64,000 bases of DNA from Oscillospiraceae bacterium (GTDB lineage: Bacteria; Bacillota; Clostridia; Oscillospirales; CAG-272): assembly GCA_015064805.1 (NCBI GenBank), contig SVRN01000003.1:1-64000 (forward strand), given 5' to 3'. Every line of letters starts with the position of its first letter. The first letter of the stretch is position 1. Below are positions 49,233-57,859 of this stretch, one piece after another. The notes under the pieces are model-generated. The model did not search any database. It had not been told where the DNA came from and saw only the letters and a program-made list of their open reading frames with translations. The translations under genes and the position numbers were made by a program.

Positions 49233-50432
49233 ATGGAATTGACCGCTTCTCAGATTGAGAGCATCGTGCGTCAGGTCCTGGCCAGCACCAACGCGGCTCC
49301 CGCAACTTCGGGCGCTCCCGCAAACGGTAAGGCTAAGGTTGCCGTTCTGACTGCTCCCAGAAAAATCGAAATTCAGGAAGTTGACATTCCCGAGCTCGGC
49401 GACGACGACATTCTGGTCAAAGTCGAAGGCGCGGGTGTCTGCGGAACCGACGTGCACGAGTGGAAGGGTGACCCCTTCGGCATGTGCCCCGTCATCCTCG
49501 GCCACGAGGGTACCGGTGAGGTCATCGCACTGGGTAAGAACGTCAAGTGCGACACCGCCGGCAAGCCCCTGAAGGTCGGCGACAAGATCGTTACCTCGGT
49601 TATCTCCTGCGGCGAATGCCACGTTTGCCGTATGCATCCCGGTAACACCAACCTGTGCGACAAGCAGGGTATCTTCGGTCTGATGCCTCAGAACAAGGAG
49701 AACCCCCTCAACGGTTGGTTCGCAACCCACCTGCTCATCAGAGCAAAGGGTGCTACTTATTTCCAGGTCAACGGCCTGGACGTTAAGCAGAGAATGATCC
49801 TGGAGGCCGCTTGCGTCTGCGTACACGCCGTCGCTCGCGCACAGTCCACGGGCCTGCTTAACTTCAACGCAAAGGTTCTGGTGCTCGGCACCGGCCCCAT
49901 CGGTCTGCTCATGTGCTCGGTACTCCGCGCGTCGGGTATCAACCACATCGTTGCAATCGACGGCTCTGAAAAGAGACTGGAGATGGCAAAGAAGCTGGGC
50001 GTTAAGACCACCATCAACTTCAAGGAAGTTCCCGACGCTGCCGCCAGAGTTCAGATCATCAAGGATCTGTCCGACGGCCAGGGCGTAGACTTCGCCTTCC
50101 AGTGCACGGGCGCTCCCGCAGCTGCCGCATCCATCTACGACTACATCCGTCGCGGCGGCGGTCTTTGCGAGGTTGGTTTCTTCGTCAACAACGGCGAATA
50201 TTCCATCAACCCCCACTTCGCTATGTGTAACAAAGAGATCACCATCGTCGGCTCTTGGGACTACACCGCAGAGGATTATCCCACGACCATGGCATTCCTG
50301 CGTCAGGCCAAGGAGATGAACATCCCGATCGAGGATCTGATCACTCACTCCTTCCCGCTGGATCGCCTCAACGAGGCAATGGAGGTCAACGTATCTCAGG
50401 CAGGTATCAAGATCTGCTACATCGCAGACTGA
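49233..50432 (+). CDS. Zinc-type medium-chain alcohol dehydrogenase with N-terminal encapsulation-peptide-like helix
   Basis: ELTASQIESIVRQVLAST + Ala/Pro linker; GVCGTDVHEWKGDPFGMCPVILGHEGTGEV; CGECHVCRMHPGNTNLC. Confidence 0.9.
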   Translation: MELTASQIESIVRQVLASTNAAPATSGAPANGKAKVAVLTAPRKIEIQEVDIPELGDDDILVKVEGAGVCGTDVHEWKGDPFGMCPVILGHEGTGEVIALGKNVKCDTAGKPLKVGDKIVTSVISCGECHVCRMHPGNTNLCDKQGIFGLMPQNKENPLNGWFATHLLIRAKGATYFQVNGLDVKQRMILEAACVCVHAVARAQSTGLLNFNAKVLVLGTGPIGLLMCSVLRASGINHIVAIDGSEKRLEMAKKLGVKTTINFKEVPDAAARVQIIKDLSDGQGVDFAFQCTGAPAAAASIYDYIRRGGGLCEVGFFVNNGEYSINPHFAMCNKEITIVGSWDYTAEDYPTTMAFLRQAKEMNIPIEDLITHSFPLDRLNEAMEVNVSQAGIKICYIAD

Positions 50433-50449
50433 TCCTCGGGAGGTAACAC

Positions 50450-50767
50450 ATGGCTCTTGGAATGATCGAATGCTACGGCTTCGTCACCTCGGTCGTCGTC
50501 GCTGATAAGGGACTCAAGACCGCTGACGTCGAGCTGGTCGCCATCGATAAAAACAAGCCGGCCAACGCGGACAAATGTGAAGTTCCGCTGGTGATGGTCG
50601 TCAAGTTCGAGGGCAACGTCGCCGCTGTGGAAATGGCGGTTGAGGCAGGCAAGAATGAAGCCGAAAAGCGAGGTATGTTCATCGCATCCCGCATCATCCC
50701 GCGTCAGGATGAGCAGATCGAATGGTTCGCACGTCTGAACGCACTGGGAAAGAGCTCAACGATCTGA
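50450..50767 (+). CDS. BMC-H shell protein (divergent)
   Basis: MALGMIECYGFVTSVVVADKGLKTADVELV...VAAVEMAVEAGKNEAEKRGMFIASRIIPRQ. Confidence 0.88.
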   Translation: MALGMIECYGFVTSVVVADKGLKTADVELVAIDKNKPANADKCEVPLVMVVKFEGNVAAVEMAVEAGKNEAEKRGMFIASRIIPRQDEQIEWFARLNALGKSSTI

Positions 50768-50847
50768 GCTCGGGCTTGTGCCCACGTAAGTAAAAAATTA
50801 AATTAATTAAAAAAATAAAAACAAAAAAAGAAAAGGAGATTACTCTC

Positions 50848-51123
50848 ATGTTGGAAGCTCTTGGTATGGTTGAAACCCGCGGTCTGGTTGCCGCAATCGA
50901 AGCTGCAGATGCTATGTGCAAGGCTGCAAACGTCGTCCTGATCGGCTCCGAAAAGATCGGTTCCGGCCTGGTAAGCGTTATGGTCCGCGGCGACGTTGGT
51001 GCCGTTAAGGCTGCCGTTGAGGCAGGCGGCGCTGCTGCTGCAAACCTGGGTGAGGTCGTTGCTACTCACGTCATCCCCAGACCCCACGGCGACGTGGAGA
51101 AGGTTCTGCCCTCTGTAAAATAA
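50848..51123 (+). CDS. BMC-H shell protein (PduA/PduJ-like) copy 1
   Basis: [61 protein letters not shown]. Confidence 0.95.
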   Translation: MLEALGMVETRGLVAAIEAADAMCKAANVVLIGSEKIGSGLVSVMVRGDVGAVKAAVEAGGAAAANLGEVVATHVIPRPHGDVEKVLPSVK

Positions 51124-51144
51124 GTCTGACGGTTGGTGAGACTT

Positions 51145-51429
51145 ATGGAGGACAAGGCAATCGCTCTCTTGGAGGTGCAGGCTCTTGTAGCTGCAATTAC
51201 CGGTCTTGATGCGATGCTGAAGGCGGCAAACGTACAGTTCATCTGTGCGGAAAAGCGCCTGGGCGGCAAGCTGGTAACGGTTGTTGTGGAAGGCTCCGTC
51301 TCGGCGGTTACAGCGGCTCTGGAAGCCGGAGTCGCTGCCGCTGCCGAAATTGGCGTAGTCAAGCTGCACGAGGTCATCCCGCGCCCCCATCCCGGCATTC
51401 TGCGTTTCTTGAAGAAAAGCAAGGCGTAA
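51145..51429 (+). CDS. BMC-H shell protein (divergent)
   Basis: MEDKAIALLEVQALVAAITGLDAMLKAANVQFICAEKRLGGKLVTVVVEGSVSAVTAALEAGVAAA. Confidence 0.88.
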   Translation: MEDKAIALLEVQALVAAITGLDAMLKAANVQFICAEKRLGGKLVTVVVEGSVSAVTAALEAGVAAAAEIGVVKLHEVIPRPHPGILRFLKKSKA

Positions 51430-51548
51430 GGCAGGGAAGCGCCCACGCGGCGCAACAATTTGATGCGCAAGCGCGCATCGTCACGATACGTGACAAACAA
51501 AATTCGTTTTTCCAAAAAAATACATAAATTATAATGGAGGAATTTCTA

Positions 51549-51818
51549 ATGGAAGCTCTTGGTATGGTTGAAACCCGCGGTCTGGTTGCCGCAATCGAAG
51601 CTGCAGATGCTATGTGCAAGGCTGCAAACGTAGTACTGATCGGTTCTGAGAAGATCGGTTCCGGTCTGGTAAGCGTTATGGTTCGTGGCGACGTCGGTGC
51701 TGTTAAGGCTGCTGTTGAGGCAGGCGGCGCTGCTGCTGCAAACCTGGGTGAGGTTGTTGCTACCCACGTTATCCCCAGACCCCACAGCGACGTTGAGCAG
51801 GTTCTGCCTAAGATCTGA
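51549..51818 (+). CDS. BMC-H shell protein copy 2, near-identical to 50848-51123
   Basis: [49 protein letters not shown]...; RBS ggaggaat. Confidence 0.95.
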   Translation: MEALGMVETRGLVAAIEAADAMCKAANVVLIGSEKIGSGLVSVMVRGDVGAVKAAVEAGGAAAANLGEVVATHVIPRPHSDVEQVLPKI

Positions 51819-51819
51819 T

Positions 51820-51975
51820 CTTGGCTCGAATTTGTCAATGACGCGCTACGGTGCGCGTGTGCGGACATCCCGCACACGCGCCCACCGCGGCGAAATTTCA
51901 AAGGCGATGCTGTTTTTCGCCCGACAGTGCCGCGCTGTCGTGACCTTTGACCGATCCCGTCCTTTGGGACGCTGA
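51820..51975 (+). promoter_or_regulatory. Hairpin-rich intercistronic region between shell gene and pduL
   Basis: gcgcgtgtgcggacatcccgcacacgcgc; gacagtgccgcgctgtc. Confidence 0.55.
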
Positions 51976-52052
51976 ATTTGCAAATACTTCCGAATATCGG
52001 ATATATATAATATTGTTGAAACTTATCATTACATAGAAACGAGGCATTTATT

Positions 52053-52754
52053 ATGGAGTACAATGCATCAACCATTGCTGAAATGGTAAAGCGCGTGATG
52101 GCCGATCTGGAAAAGAACGGCGCGGGCGTATCCGCCGCCCCCAAGGCCGCACCGACTGCCCCTGCCGCTCCCGCGTGTGAGGGTGACATTCCCGTCGGTA
52201 TTTCCAACCGCCACATCCACCTGTCCCGCGAGGACATGGAAACGCTGTTTGGCGCGGGCTACGAGCTGACCCCCCTGAAGGATCTGTCCCAGCCCGGTCA
52301 GTACGCCTGCAAGGAAACGTTGACCATTCTCGGTCCGTCCATGCGCGCCATCGAGGGCGTTCGCGTGTTGGGGCCGCTGCGCAAGGAGTCGCAGGTCGAG
52401 ATCTCGCGCACCGATTCCTTTACCCTGAAGGTAAAGCCCCCCGTTCGTGAGTCCGGATCGCTTGAGGGCTCTGCTCCTATCATCATCGTCGGCCCGAAGG
52501 GAATCGTGTCGTTGCCCAAGGGTTGTATCATTGCCAATCGCCACATTCATATGCACACGGACGACGCCGCTCGCTTTGGCGTGTCGGACGGTGATTACGT
52601 TGATATCGACGTCGCTTGCGGTTCTCGCCGCACCCGTTGGTTTGACGTGCAGGTGCGCGTCAGCCCCAAGTTCGCACTTGAAATGCACGTAGATACCGAC
52701 GATGCCAACGCCGTTGGTATCGGCAACGGCGCTCGCGTCAAGCTGCTCAAATAA
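52053..52754 (+). CDS. pduL: PduL-type phosphate acyltransferase with N-terminal encapsulation-peptide-like helix
   Basis: STIAEMVKRVMADLEK...IPVGISNRHIHLSREDMETLFGAGYELTPLKDLSQPGQYACKETL; CIIANRHIHMH. Confidence 0.95.
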   Translation: MEYNASTIAEMVKRVMADLEKNGAGVSAAPKAAPTAPAAPACEGDIPVGISNRHIHLSREDMETLFGAGYELTPLKDLSQPGQYACKETLTILGPSMRAIEGVRVLGPLRKESQVEISRTDSFTLKVKPPVRESGSLEGSAPIIIVGPKGIVSLPKGCIIANRHIHMHTDDAARFGVSDGDYVDIDVACGSRRTRWFDVQVRVSPKFALEMHVDTDDANAVGIGNGARVKLLK

Positions 52755-52770
52755 AAGACGGAGGAACCTC

Positions 52771-53019
52771 ATGTTAAAAGGTGTTGTTATTTCCAATATT
52801 GTATCGACCCGCAAGCAGCCCTCGCTCGTCGGCTCCAAGTTTCTGGAGGTCCGCTTGATCGAAAACGGACAGGATACGGATAAATTCATCATTGCTGTTG
52901 ACAGCGTCGGCGCGGGTATCGGTGAGACGGTGCTCCTGACGACGGGCAGCAGTGCACGTCTGGCGTTGCAGAATACGAATGCGCCCGTTGACGCAGTCGT
53001 CGTTGGTATCGTAGACTGA
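52771..53019 (+). CDS. BMC-P pentameric vertex protein (EutN/CcmL)
   Basis: MLKGVVISNIVSTRKQPSLVGSKFLEVRLI...AVDSVGAGIGETVLLTTGSSAR. Confidence 0.93.
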   Translation: MLKGVVISNIVSTRKQPSLVGSKFLEVRLIENGQDTDKFIIAVDSVGAGIGETVLLTTGSSARLALQNTNAPVDAVVVGIVD

Positions 53020-53068
53020 CGCCGAGGCAAGCGATTGTCGCTTGCATGAGCCAATAAGGAGATTTTCA

Positions 53069-54400
53069 GTGGAACTGAATGAAGTAAAAAAGATCATACA
53101 GGATGCGGGCATCGTCGGCGCGGGCGGCGCGGGCTTCCCCTCGTTTGCTAAGCTGGCCGAGGGCGCGAACACGCTGGTCATCAACGCGGCCGAATGCGAG
53201 CCCTTACTGTATACCGACTATATGCTCATCCATGAGCGGCTGTACCGCGTGCTGGAAGGCGCCGAGGCCATCATGGAAATGACGGGCATCAACAAATGCC
53301 TGCTCAGCGTCAAGACCACCAAGGGCAAGGCGCTGAACTGGACGGACGGCCAGGAGCTGGCTCCCGGCGTGTTCGTCAAGCTTCTCCCCAACGTCTATCC
53401 CATGGGCGACGAGATCAATCTGATCTACGAGGCCACGGGCAGACTCGTCCCTCCCGGACAGCTTCCCATGACGGTGGGCGTTATCGTTATGAACCTGGAA
53501 ACGGTGTATAATATCCGTGCGGCATTGCGCCACCAAAAACCTGTCATTGAAAAATGGCTGACCATTCACGGCTGTGTACCTAACCCCTGCGTGCTTCGCG
53601 TGCCGGTGGGTACCTGCGTGGGCGCGCTGTTTGACCGCCTGGGCATCAAGGTCCCCGAGGGCTATACCGTGCTGGACGGCGGCCCCTCGATGGGTAAGGT
53701 CATCGACCCGAGCAAGACCATCGTTACCAAGGCGACCAAGGGCCTGATGATTTTCCCCGACGATATCCCCGCTATTAACGTAAAAAAACGAACGGCGCGT
53801 GTTCAGCTGACGCTGGCGGCCTCCGCCTGCTGTCAATGCACCCGTTGTACCGACCTGTGCCCCCGCGCTCTTCTGGGTTATCCCCTGGAGCCGCATAAGC
53901 ACGTTCGAGTCGAGAACGCGGTGTCCGAGACCATGCCCGAGTCGGTGCTGACGGCCAGCATGTGCTCGGCCTGCGGCGTGTGTGAGATCGCGGCTTGCTG
54001 CCAGTCGATTTCGCCCCGTGCCGTGATCGCACAGCACAAAAAGACGCTGGCACAAAACCGCATGAAATATATTGCCAAGCCGGGAGAGGAGATTTCCGTT
54101 CATCCCGAGCGCAGAGCAAGACAGATCCCCTCCGACCGCTGGAAGAGAATGCTGGGCGTGGACAAGTATGACCGCGTGCCCGAGTATATCCCCGAAATGC
54201 TGGAGATGGAGCGGGTGGAGATCTTTACCTCCCAGCACATCGGCGCGCCGAGCATCCCTTGCGTCAGCGTCGGTGACACGGTTGAGGAAGGACAGGTCAT
54301 CGCCACGGCCGCTGAAGGATTTTCGGTGCCGCAGCACGCCTCGATCGCGGGCGTGGTGACCTACGTTGATCCGTCCAAGATCGTCATTGAAAAGAAGTAA
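53069..54400 (+). CDS. pduS: PduS/RnfC-like Fe-S (SLBB) electron-transfer protein
   Basis: GTG start; VGAGGAGFPSFAKLAEGANTLVINAAECEPLLYTD; CCQCTRCTDLCPRALLGYPLEPH. Confidence 0.9.
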   Translation: MELNEVKKIIQDAGIVGAGGAGFPSFAKLAEGANTLVINAAECEPLLYTDYMLIHERLYRVLEGAEAIMEMTGINKCLLSVKTTKGKALNWTDGQELAPGVFVKLLPNVYPMGDEINLIYEATGRLVPPGQLPMTVGVIVMNLETVYNIRAALRHQKPVIEKWLTIHGCVPNPCVLRVPVGTCVGALFDRLGIKVPEGYTVLDGGPSMGKVIDPSKTIVTKATKGLMIFPDDIPAINVKKRTARVQLTLAASACCQCTRCTDLCPRALLGYPLEPHKHVRVENAVSETMPESVLTASMCSACGVCEIAACCQSISPRAVIAQHKKTLAQNRMKYIAKPGEEISVHPERRARQIPSDRWKRMLGVDKYDRVPEYIPEMLEMERVEIFTSQHIGAPSIPCVSVGDTVEEGQVIATAAEGFSVPQHASIAGVVTYVDPSKIVIEKK

Positions 54401-54454
54401 TTACGTATCCTGCGTCGGGTCGCCGACGCGCAAGGAAGGAGTTAGCCAATCGCT

Positions 54455-55000
54455 ATGTATCAGGCTATCGGAGTCATAGAACTGAAAAGCATTGCCAAGG
54501 GCATCGAGGCCTGCGACATCGCGCTCAAGAGCGCGGGCATCCGCCTCGTTTCGTCGCACGCGACCTGCCCCGGTAAATATGAAATCATCGTCACGGGCGG
54601 TATTGCCGACGTGACGGCCGCGCTGGACGTCGTGCGTGCTCGCTTTGGCAGCGTCATCATCGACTGCTCGACCATGGGCCGCATCGATCCTGCCGTCATC
54701 ACCGCGCTGTTTGGTACGCAAGATACCAAGCGAGAGGGAAGTGTGGGCGTGATCGAGACCTTCTCGGGCGCAACGGCCATCAAGGCGGCCGATATCGCGG
54801 TCAAGACGGCCAACGTTGCGCTGTACGACCTGCGCGTGTCGCGCGGTATGGGTGGCAAGGGCGTGGTCATTCTCACGGGTCCCGTGGGCGACGTGACCGC
54901 CGCCGTGGACGCGGGCGCCGCACACGCGGAAGGACTGGGACTGCTTAACAGCAAGTCGGTCATTCCCGCACCCCACAAGGAGCTTTGGGAGCAGCTCTGA
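54455..55000 (+). CDS. BMC-T tandem-domain shell protein (PduT-like)
   Basis: Two BMC domains: AIGVIELKSIAKGIEACDIALKSAGI and SVGVIETFSGATAIKAADIAVKTANV. Confidence 0.93.
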   Translation: MYQAIGVIELKSIAKGIEACDIALKSAGIRLVSSHATCPGKYEIIVTGGIADVTAALDVVRARFGSVIIDCSTMGRIDPAVITALFGTQDTKREGSVGVIETFSGATAIKAADIAVKTANVALYDLRVSRGMGGKGVVILTGPVGDVTAAVDAGAAHAEGLGLLNSKSVIPAPHKELWEQL

Positions 55001-55030
55001 TGCCCCGCTTACGAACAGGAGAGACTATTC

Positions 55031-55414
55031 ATGGAACAAAATTCTTTGAATTTGAATGAACTGAATGATAAATTGCGCATCGTGCAGGAGCTGGTGCCGG
55101 GCCGTCAGATCTCGCTGGCCCACATCATCGCCAACCCCGGCAAGCTGTTGTATCATAAGCTGGGACTTGATCCCGCGGTCGAGTATTCGCGCTCTGCTAT
55201 CGGTGTTTTGACCATCTCGCCTCACGAGACGGCCATCATCGCGGCGGATATCGCGATGAAATCGTCCGACGCCGAGCTTGGCTTTGTCGACCGCTTCAGC
55301 GGTACGCTCATCCTGACGGGCAGCGTGTCGGCGGTTGAGGCGTCGTTCGAGGCCATCGCCAACTACGTGCGCGACAAGCTGGGCTTCACCGTCTGCAACA
55401 TCACGCGGACGTAA
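55031..55414 (+). CDS. Circularly permuted BMC-H shell protein (EutS/PduU-like)
   Basis: RIVQELVPGRQISLAHIIANP...AIGVLTISPHETAIIAADIAMKSSDAELGFVDRFSGTLILTGSVSAVEAS. Confidence 0.9.
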   Translation: MEQNSLNLNELNDKLRIVQELVPGRQISLAHIIANPGKLLYHKLGLDPAVEYSRSAIGVLTISPHETAIIAADIAMKSSDAELGFVDRFSGTLILTGSVSAVEASFEAIANYVRDKLGFTVCNITRT

Positions 55415-55419
55415 CGGCC

Positions 55420-55878
55420 GTGAAAAAGCTGATTTTAATGGGCCGAGTCGCCGCTGGCAAGACGACGCTGATGCAACGCCTCAAGGGCGAGCAGATCTCG
55501 TATTGCAAGACCCAGTACGTGTATTACACCGACACCATCATCGATACGCCCGGTGAATACACCGAAAACGGCGAGCTGGCCGCGGCGCTTGCGCTGTATA
55601 CTTACGAAGCGGACATCGTCGGGCTGCTCATTGCGTCCGACTATCCATACAATCCATTTCCACCCTGCTGTACCTCCTCCTGCAACCGCGAGGTCATCGG
55701 CATCGTCACTGGCATCGACAAGAGCGAGGGCAACCCCGACCGAGTAGAGAACTGGCTGCGGCTTGCGGGCTGTAAGACCGTGTTTCGCATCAGCTCGATC
55801 ACGGGCGAGGGCATTCGGGACATCATCGAATATCTGGACGACGGAAAAGACAAATCCACGAAAGGAGAGACGGCATGA
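55420..55878 (+). CDS. EutP/PduV-like Ras-like GTPase
   Basis: KLILMGRVAAGKTTLMQRLKGEQISYCKTQYV...DTPGEYTEN; GTG start. Confidence 0.9.
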   Translation: MKKLILMGRVAAGKTTLMQRLKGEQISYCKTQYVYYTDTIIDTPGEYTENGELAAALALYTYEADIVGLLIASDYPYNPFPPCCTSSCNREVIGIVTGIDKSEGNPDRVENWLRLAGCKTVFRISSITGEGIRDIIEYLDDGKDKSTKGETA

Positions 55879-56666
55879 GCAAAACCAAAACGATCTGCTT
55901 TGCCAACAACAAGGGCGGTAGCGGCAAATCCACCACCTGCGCCAACGTCGCCTATCAAATGGCACAGGAGGGCAAGCGCGTTCTTCTGATCGACGGCGAT
56001 ATGCAGCTCAACCTCACCCTTTCCTTTTTCCCCGAGGACGAGGCGCTGGGCTTCGTTCAGAGCGGTGACAATCTCTACACCGCCATCAAGGATCAAAAAT
56101 CGCTCGCCGGTTATATCGTACATACTCCCTACGAGGGCGTGGATCTGATCCCCTCCTCGACGCTGATGAGCTCGATCGAATACGAGCTGTTCACCAAGTG
56201 GCAGCGCGAATTCATCCTGCGCAAGTGCCTCGAGCCGGTCAAGGCCACGGGTACGTACGATTACATTCTCATTGACTCGCCTCCCACGCTGGGCGGCTGG
56301 GTGATGAACATTATGTGCGCGTCGGATTATCTGGTCGTTCCCGTTGAGGCAAGCCCCTGGGGCTTGTTCGGACTGGCCAACATGTTCGACTTCGTCGGTC
56401 AGGTGCGGAGCATCGCTCCCACACTCAAGGTGCTTGGCGTGGCCATCACCAAGGCGGACGAGCGCAAAAACTACTTCCACCAGACGGTCGAAACGCTTCG
56501 CTCGCTGGATGGGGTCAAGCTCTTCGAAACCTTTATCCGCATTGACAGCTCGATCGAGTGGGCGCAGGACAACAGCAAGCCTGTCGGCGCCTACAAGAGA
56601 AGCTCGCGCAGTGCGAAGGAATATGCACAATTAACAAAGGAGATTATCAACGATGTCAGTAGGTAA
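55875..56666 (+). CDS. ParA/MinD-family ATPase (McdA-like candidate)
   Basis: Deviant Walker A NNKGGSGKSTTCANVAYQMAQEGKRVLLIDGDMQLN; YDYILIDSPPTLGGWVMN; overlaps neighbours by 4 and 14 nt. Confidence 0.9.
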   Translation: MSKTKTICFANNKGGSGKSTTCANVAYQMAQEGKRVLLIDGDMQLNLTLSFFPEDEALGFVQSGDNLYTAIKDQKSLAGYIVHTPYEGVDLIPSSTLMSSIEYELFTKWQREFILRKCLEPVKATGTYDYILIDSPPTLGGWVMNIMCASDYLVVPVEASPWGLFGLANMFDFVGQVRSIAPTLKVLGVAITKADERKNYFHQTVETLRSLDGVKLFETFIRIDSSIEWAQDNSKPVGAYKRSSRSAKEYAQLTKEIINDVSR

Positions 56667-56889
56667 GAATAGCATTTCCCGTATTTCCGCAGGAACCGCA
56701 CCCAAGAAGAAGGCTCCCGCAAAGCCCGCGCCCGAGCTGACTCCCGCTGCCGAGGAGATCAAGACCGAGGTTGCCGCTCCCGCACCCGCAAAGAAGCCTG
56801 CCGCAAAGAAGACCGCGCCCAAAAAGGTAAAGTCCAGCGGCTTTAAGATCTATCAGGTTACGGACGAGCTGCCCTACTACCTGCTGTGA
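56653..56889 (+). CDS. Small Lys/Ala/Pro-rich low-complexity protein (candidate ParA partner/McdB-like)
   Basis: MSVGKNSISRISAGTAPKKKAPAKPAPELTPAAEEIKTEVAAPAPAKKPAAKKTAPKKVKSSGFKIYQVTDELPYYLL; start overlaps parA stop. Confidence 0.82.
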   Translation: MSVGKNSISRISAGTAPKKKAPAKPAPELTPAAEEIKTEVAAPAPAKKPAAKKTAPKKVKSSGFKIYQVTDELPYYLL

Positions 56890-56950
56890 TCGCGCACCCA
56901 TTTTACGTTGTCTGTAATTAAATTTTCATAAATACATAGGAGAGAAAATC

Positions 56951-57799
56951 ATGTTAGTAACTTTGAATGACGTTCTGCCTCGCGCAAAAGCCGAGAAGTA
57001 TGCGGTCGGTCTGTTCAACACGGTCGACCTGGAGATGGCCAAGGGCGTTATCGCTGCTGCTGAGGAGCTGCGTGCTCCCATCATCATCGGTACCGCAGAG
57101 GTTCTGACCCCCTTTGCATCTCTGGAGGATCTGTCCTCCTTCCTCATCCCCTTGGCAAAGAAGGCAACCGTTCCGGTCGTTCTGCACTTTGACCACGGTC
57201 TGAACCTGGATATGGTCAAGAAGGCCATCCGTCTGGGCTTCACCTCGGTTATGTACGACTGCTCCACCGACGATTACTACTCCAACATGGGTCGCGTTCG
57301 TTGCCTGACGCAGTACGCGCACGAAAGAGGCGTAACCGTTGAGGCTGAGCTGGGTCACGTTGGTGCCAACGACGGCAGTGCTGAGAATCACGGCCCCGGC
57401 GACCACAGCATCTACACCGATCCCGCACAGGCAAAGGAATACGCAGAGGCTACGGGCGTTGACGCACTGGCCGTTGCGATCGGTACCGCTCACGGCGCAT
57501 ACAAGTCCAAGCCCAAGCTCGACTTTGATCGCTTGGAAACCATCGCAAGCATGGTTAAGTGCCCTCTGGTTCTGCACGGCGGCTCGGGTCTGTCCGACGA
57601 CGACTTCAAGCAGTCGGTAGCAAAGGGTATTTCCAAGGTTAACATCTTTACCGATATCAACGCAGCGTTTGCAAAGACCGCGGCTGCAATGTACAAGCCC
57701 GGCATGGGTCAGACCGACCTGATGCCCGCCGTAAAGCAGGCTGTCAAAGAGGCAACCATGGAGAAGATCAAGCTGTTTGGCGCGGCCGGCAGATATTGA
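56951..57799 (+). CDS. Class II fructose/tagatose-bisphosphate aldolase
   Basis: MLVTLNDVLPRAKAEKYAVGLFNTVDLEMAKGVIAAAEELRAPIIIG; PVVLHFDHGLNLD; LVLHGGSGLSDDDF. Confidence 0.93.
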   Translation: MLVTLNDVLPRAKAEKYAVGLFNTVDLEMAKGVIAAAEELRAPIIIGTAEVLTPFASLEDLSSFLIPLAKKATVPVVLHFDHGLNLDMVKKAIRLGFTSVMYDCSTDDYYSNMGRVRCLTQYAHERGVTVEAELGHVGANDGSAENHGPGDHSIYTDPAQAKEYAEATGVDALAVAIGTAHGAYKSKPKLDFDRLETIASMVKCPLVLHGGSGLSDDDFKQSVAKGISKVNIFTDINAAFAKTAAAMYKPGMGQTDLMPAVKQAVKEATMEKIKLFGAAGRY

Positions 57800-57807
57800 T
57801 TGGAATA

Positions 57808-57848
57808 ACAAAAAAATCTCGACTCTGAACAAGAGTCGAGATTTTTTG
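57808..57848 (+). terminator. Intrinsic terminator of BMC operon
   Basis: aaaaaaatctcgactctgaacaagagtcgagattttttgg. Confidence 0.9.
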
Positions 57849-57859
57849 GTGGGGGATGG

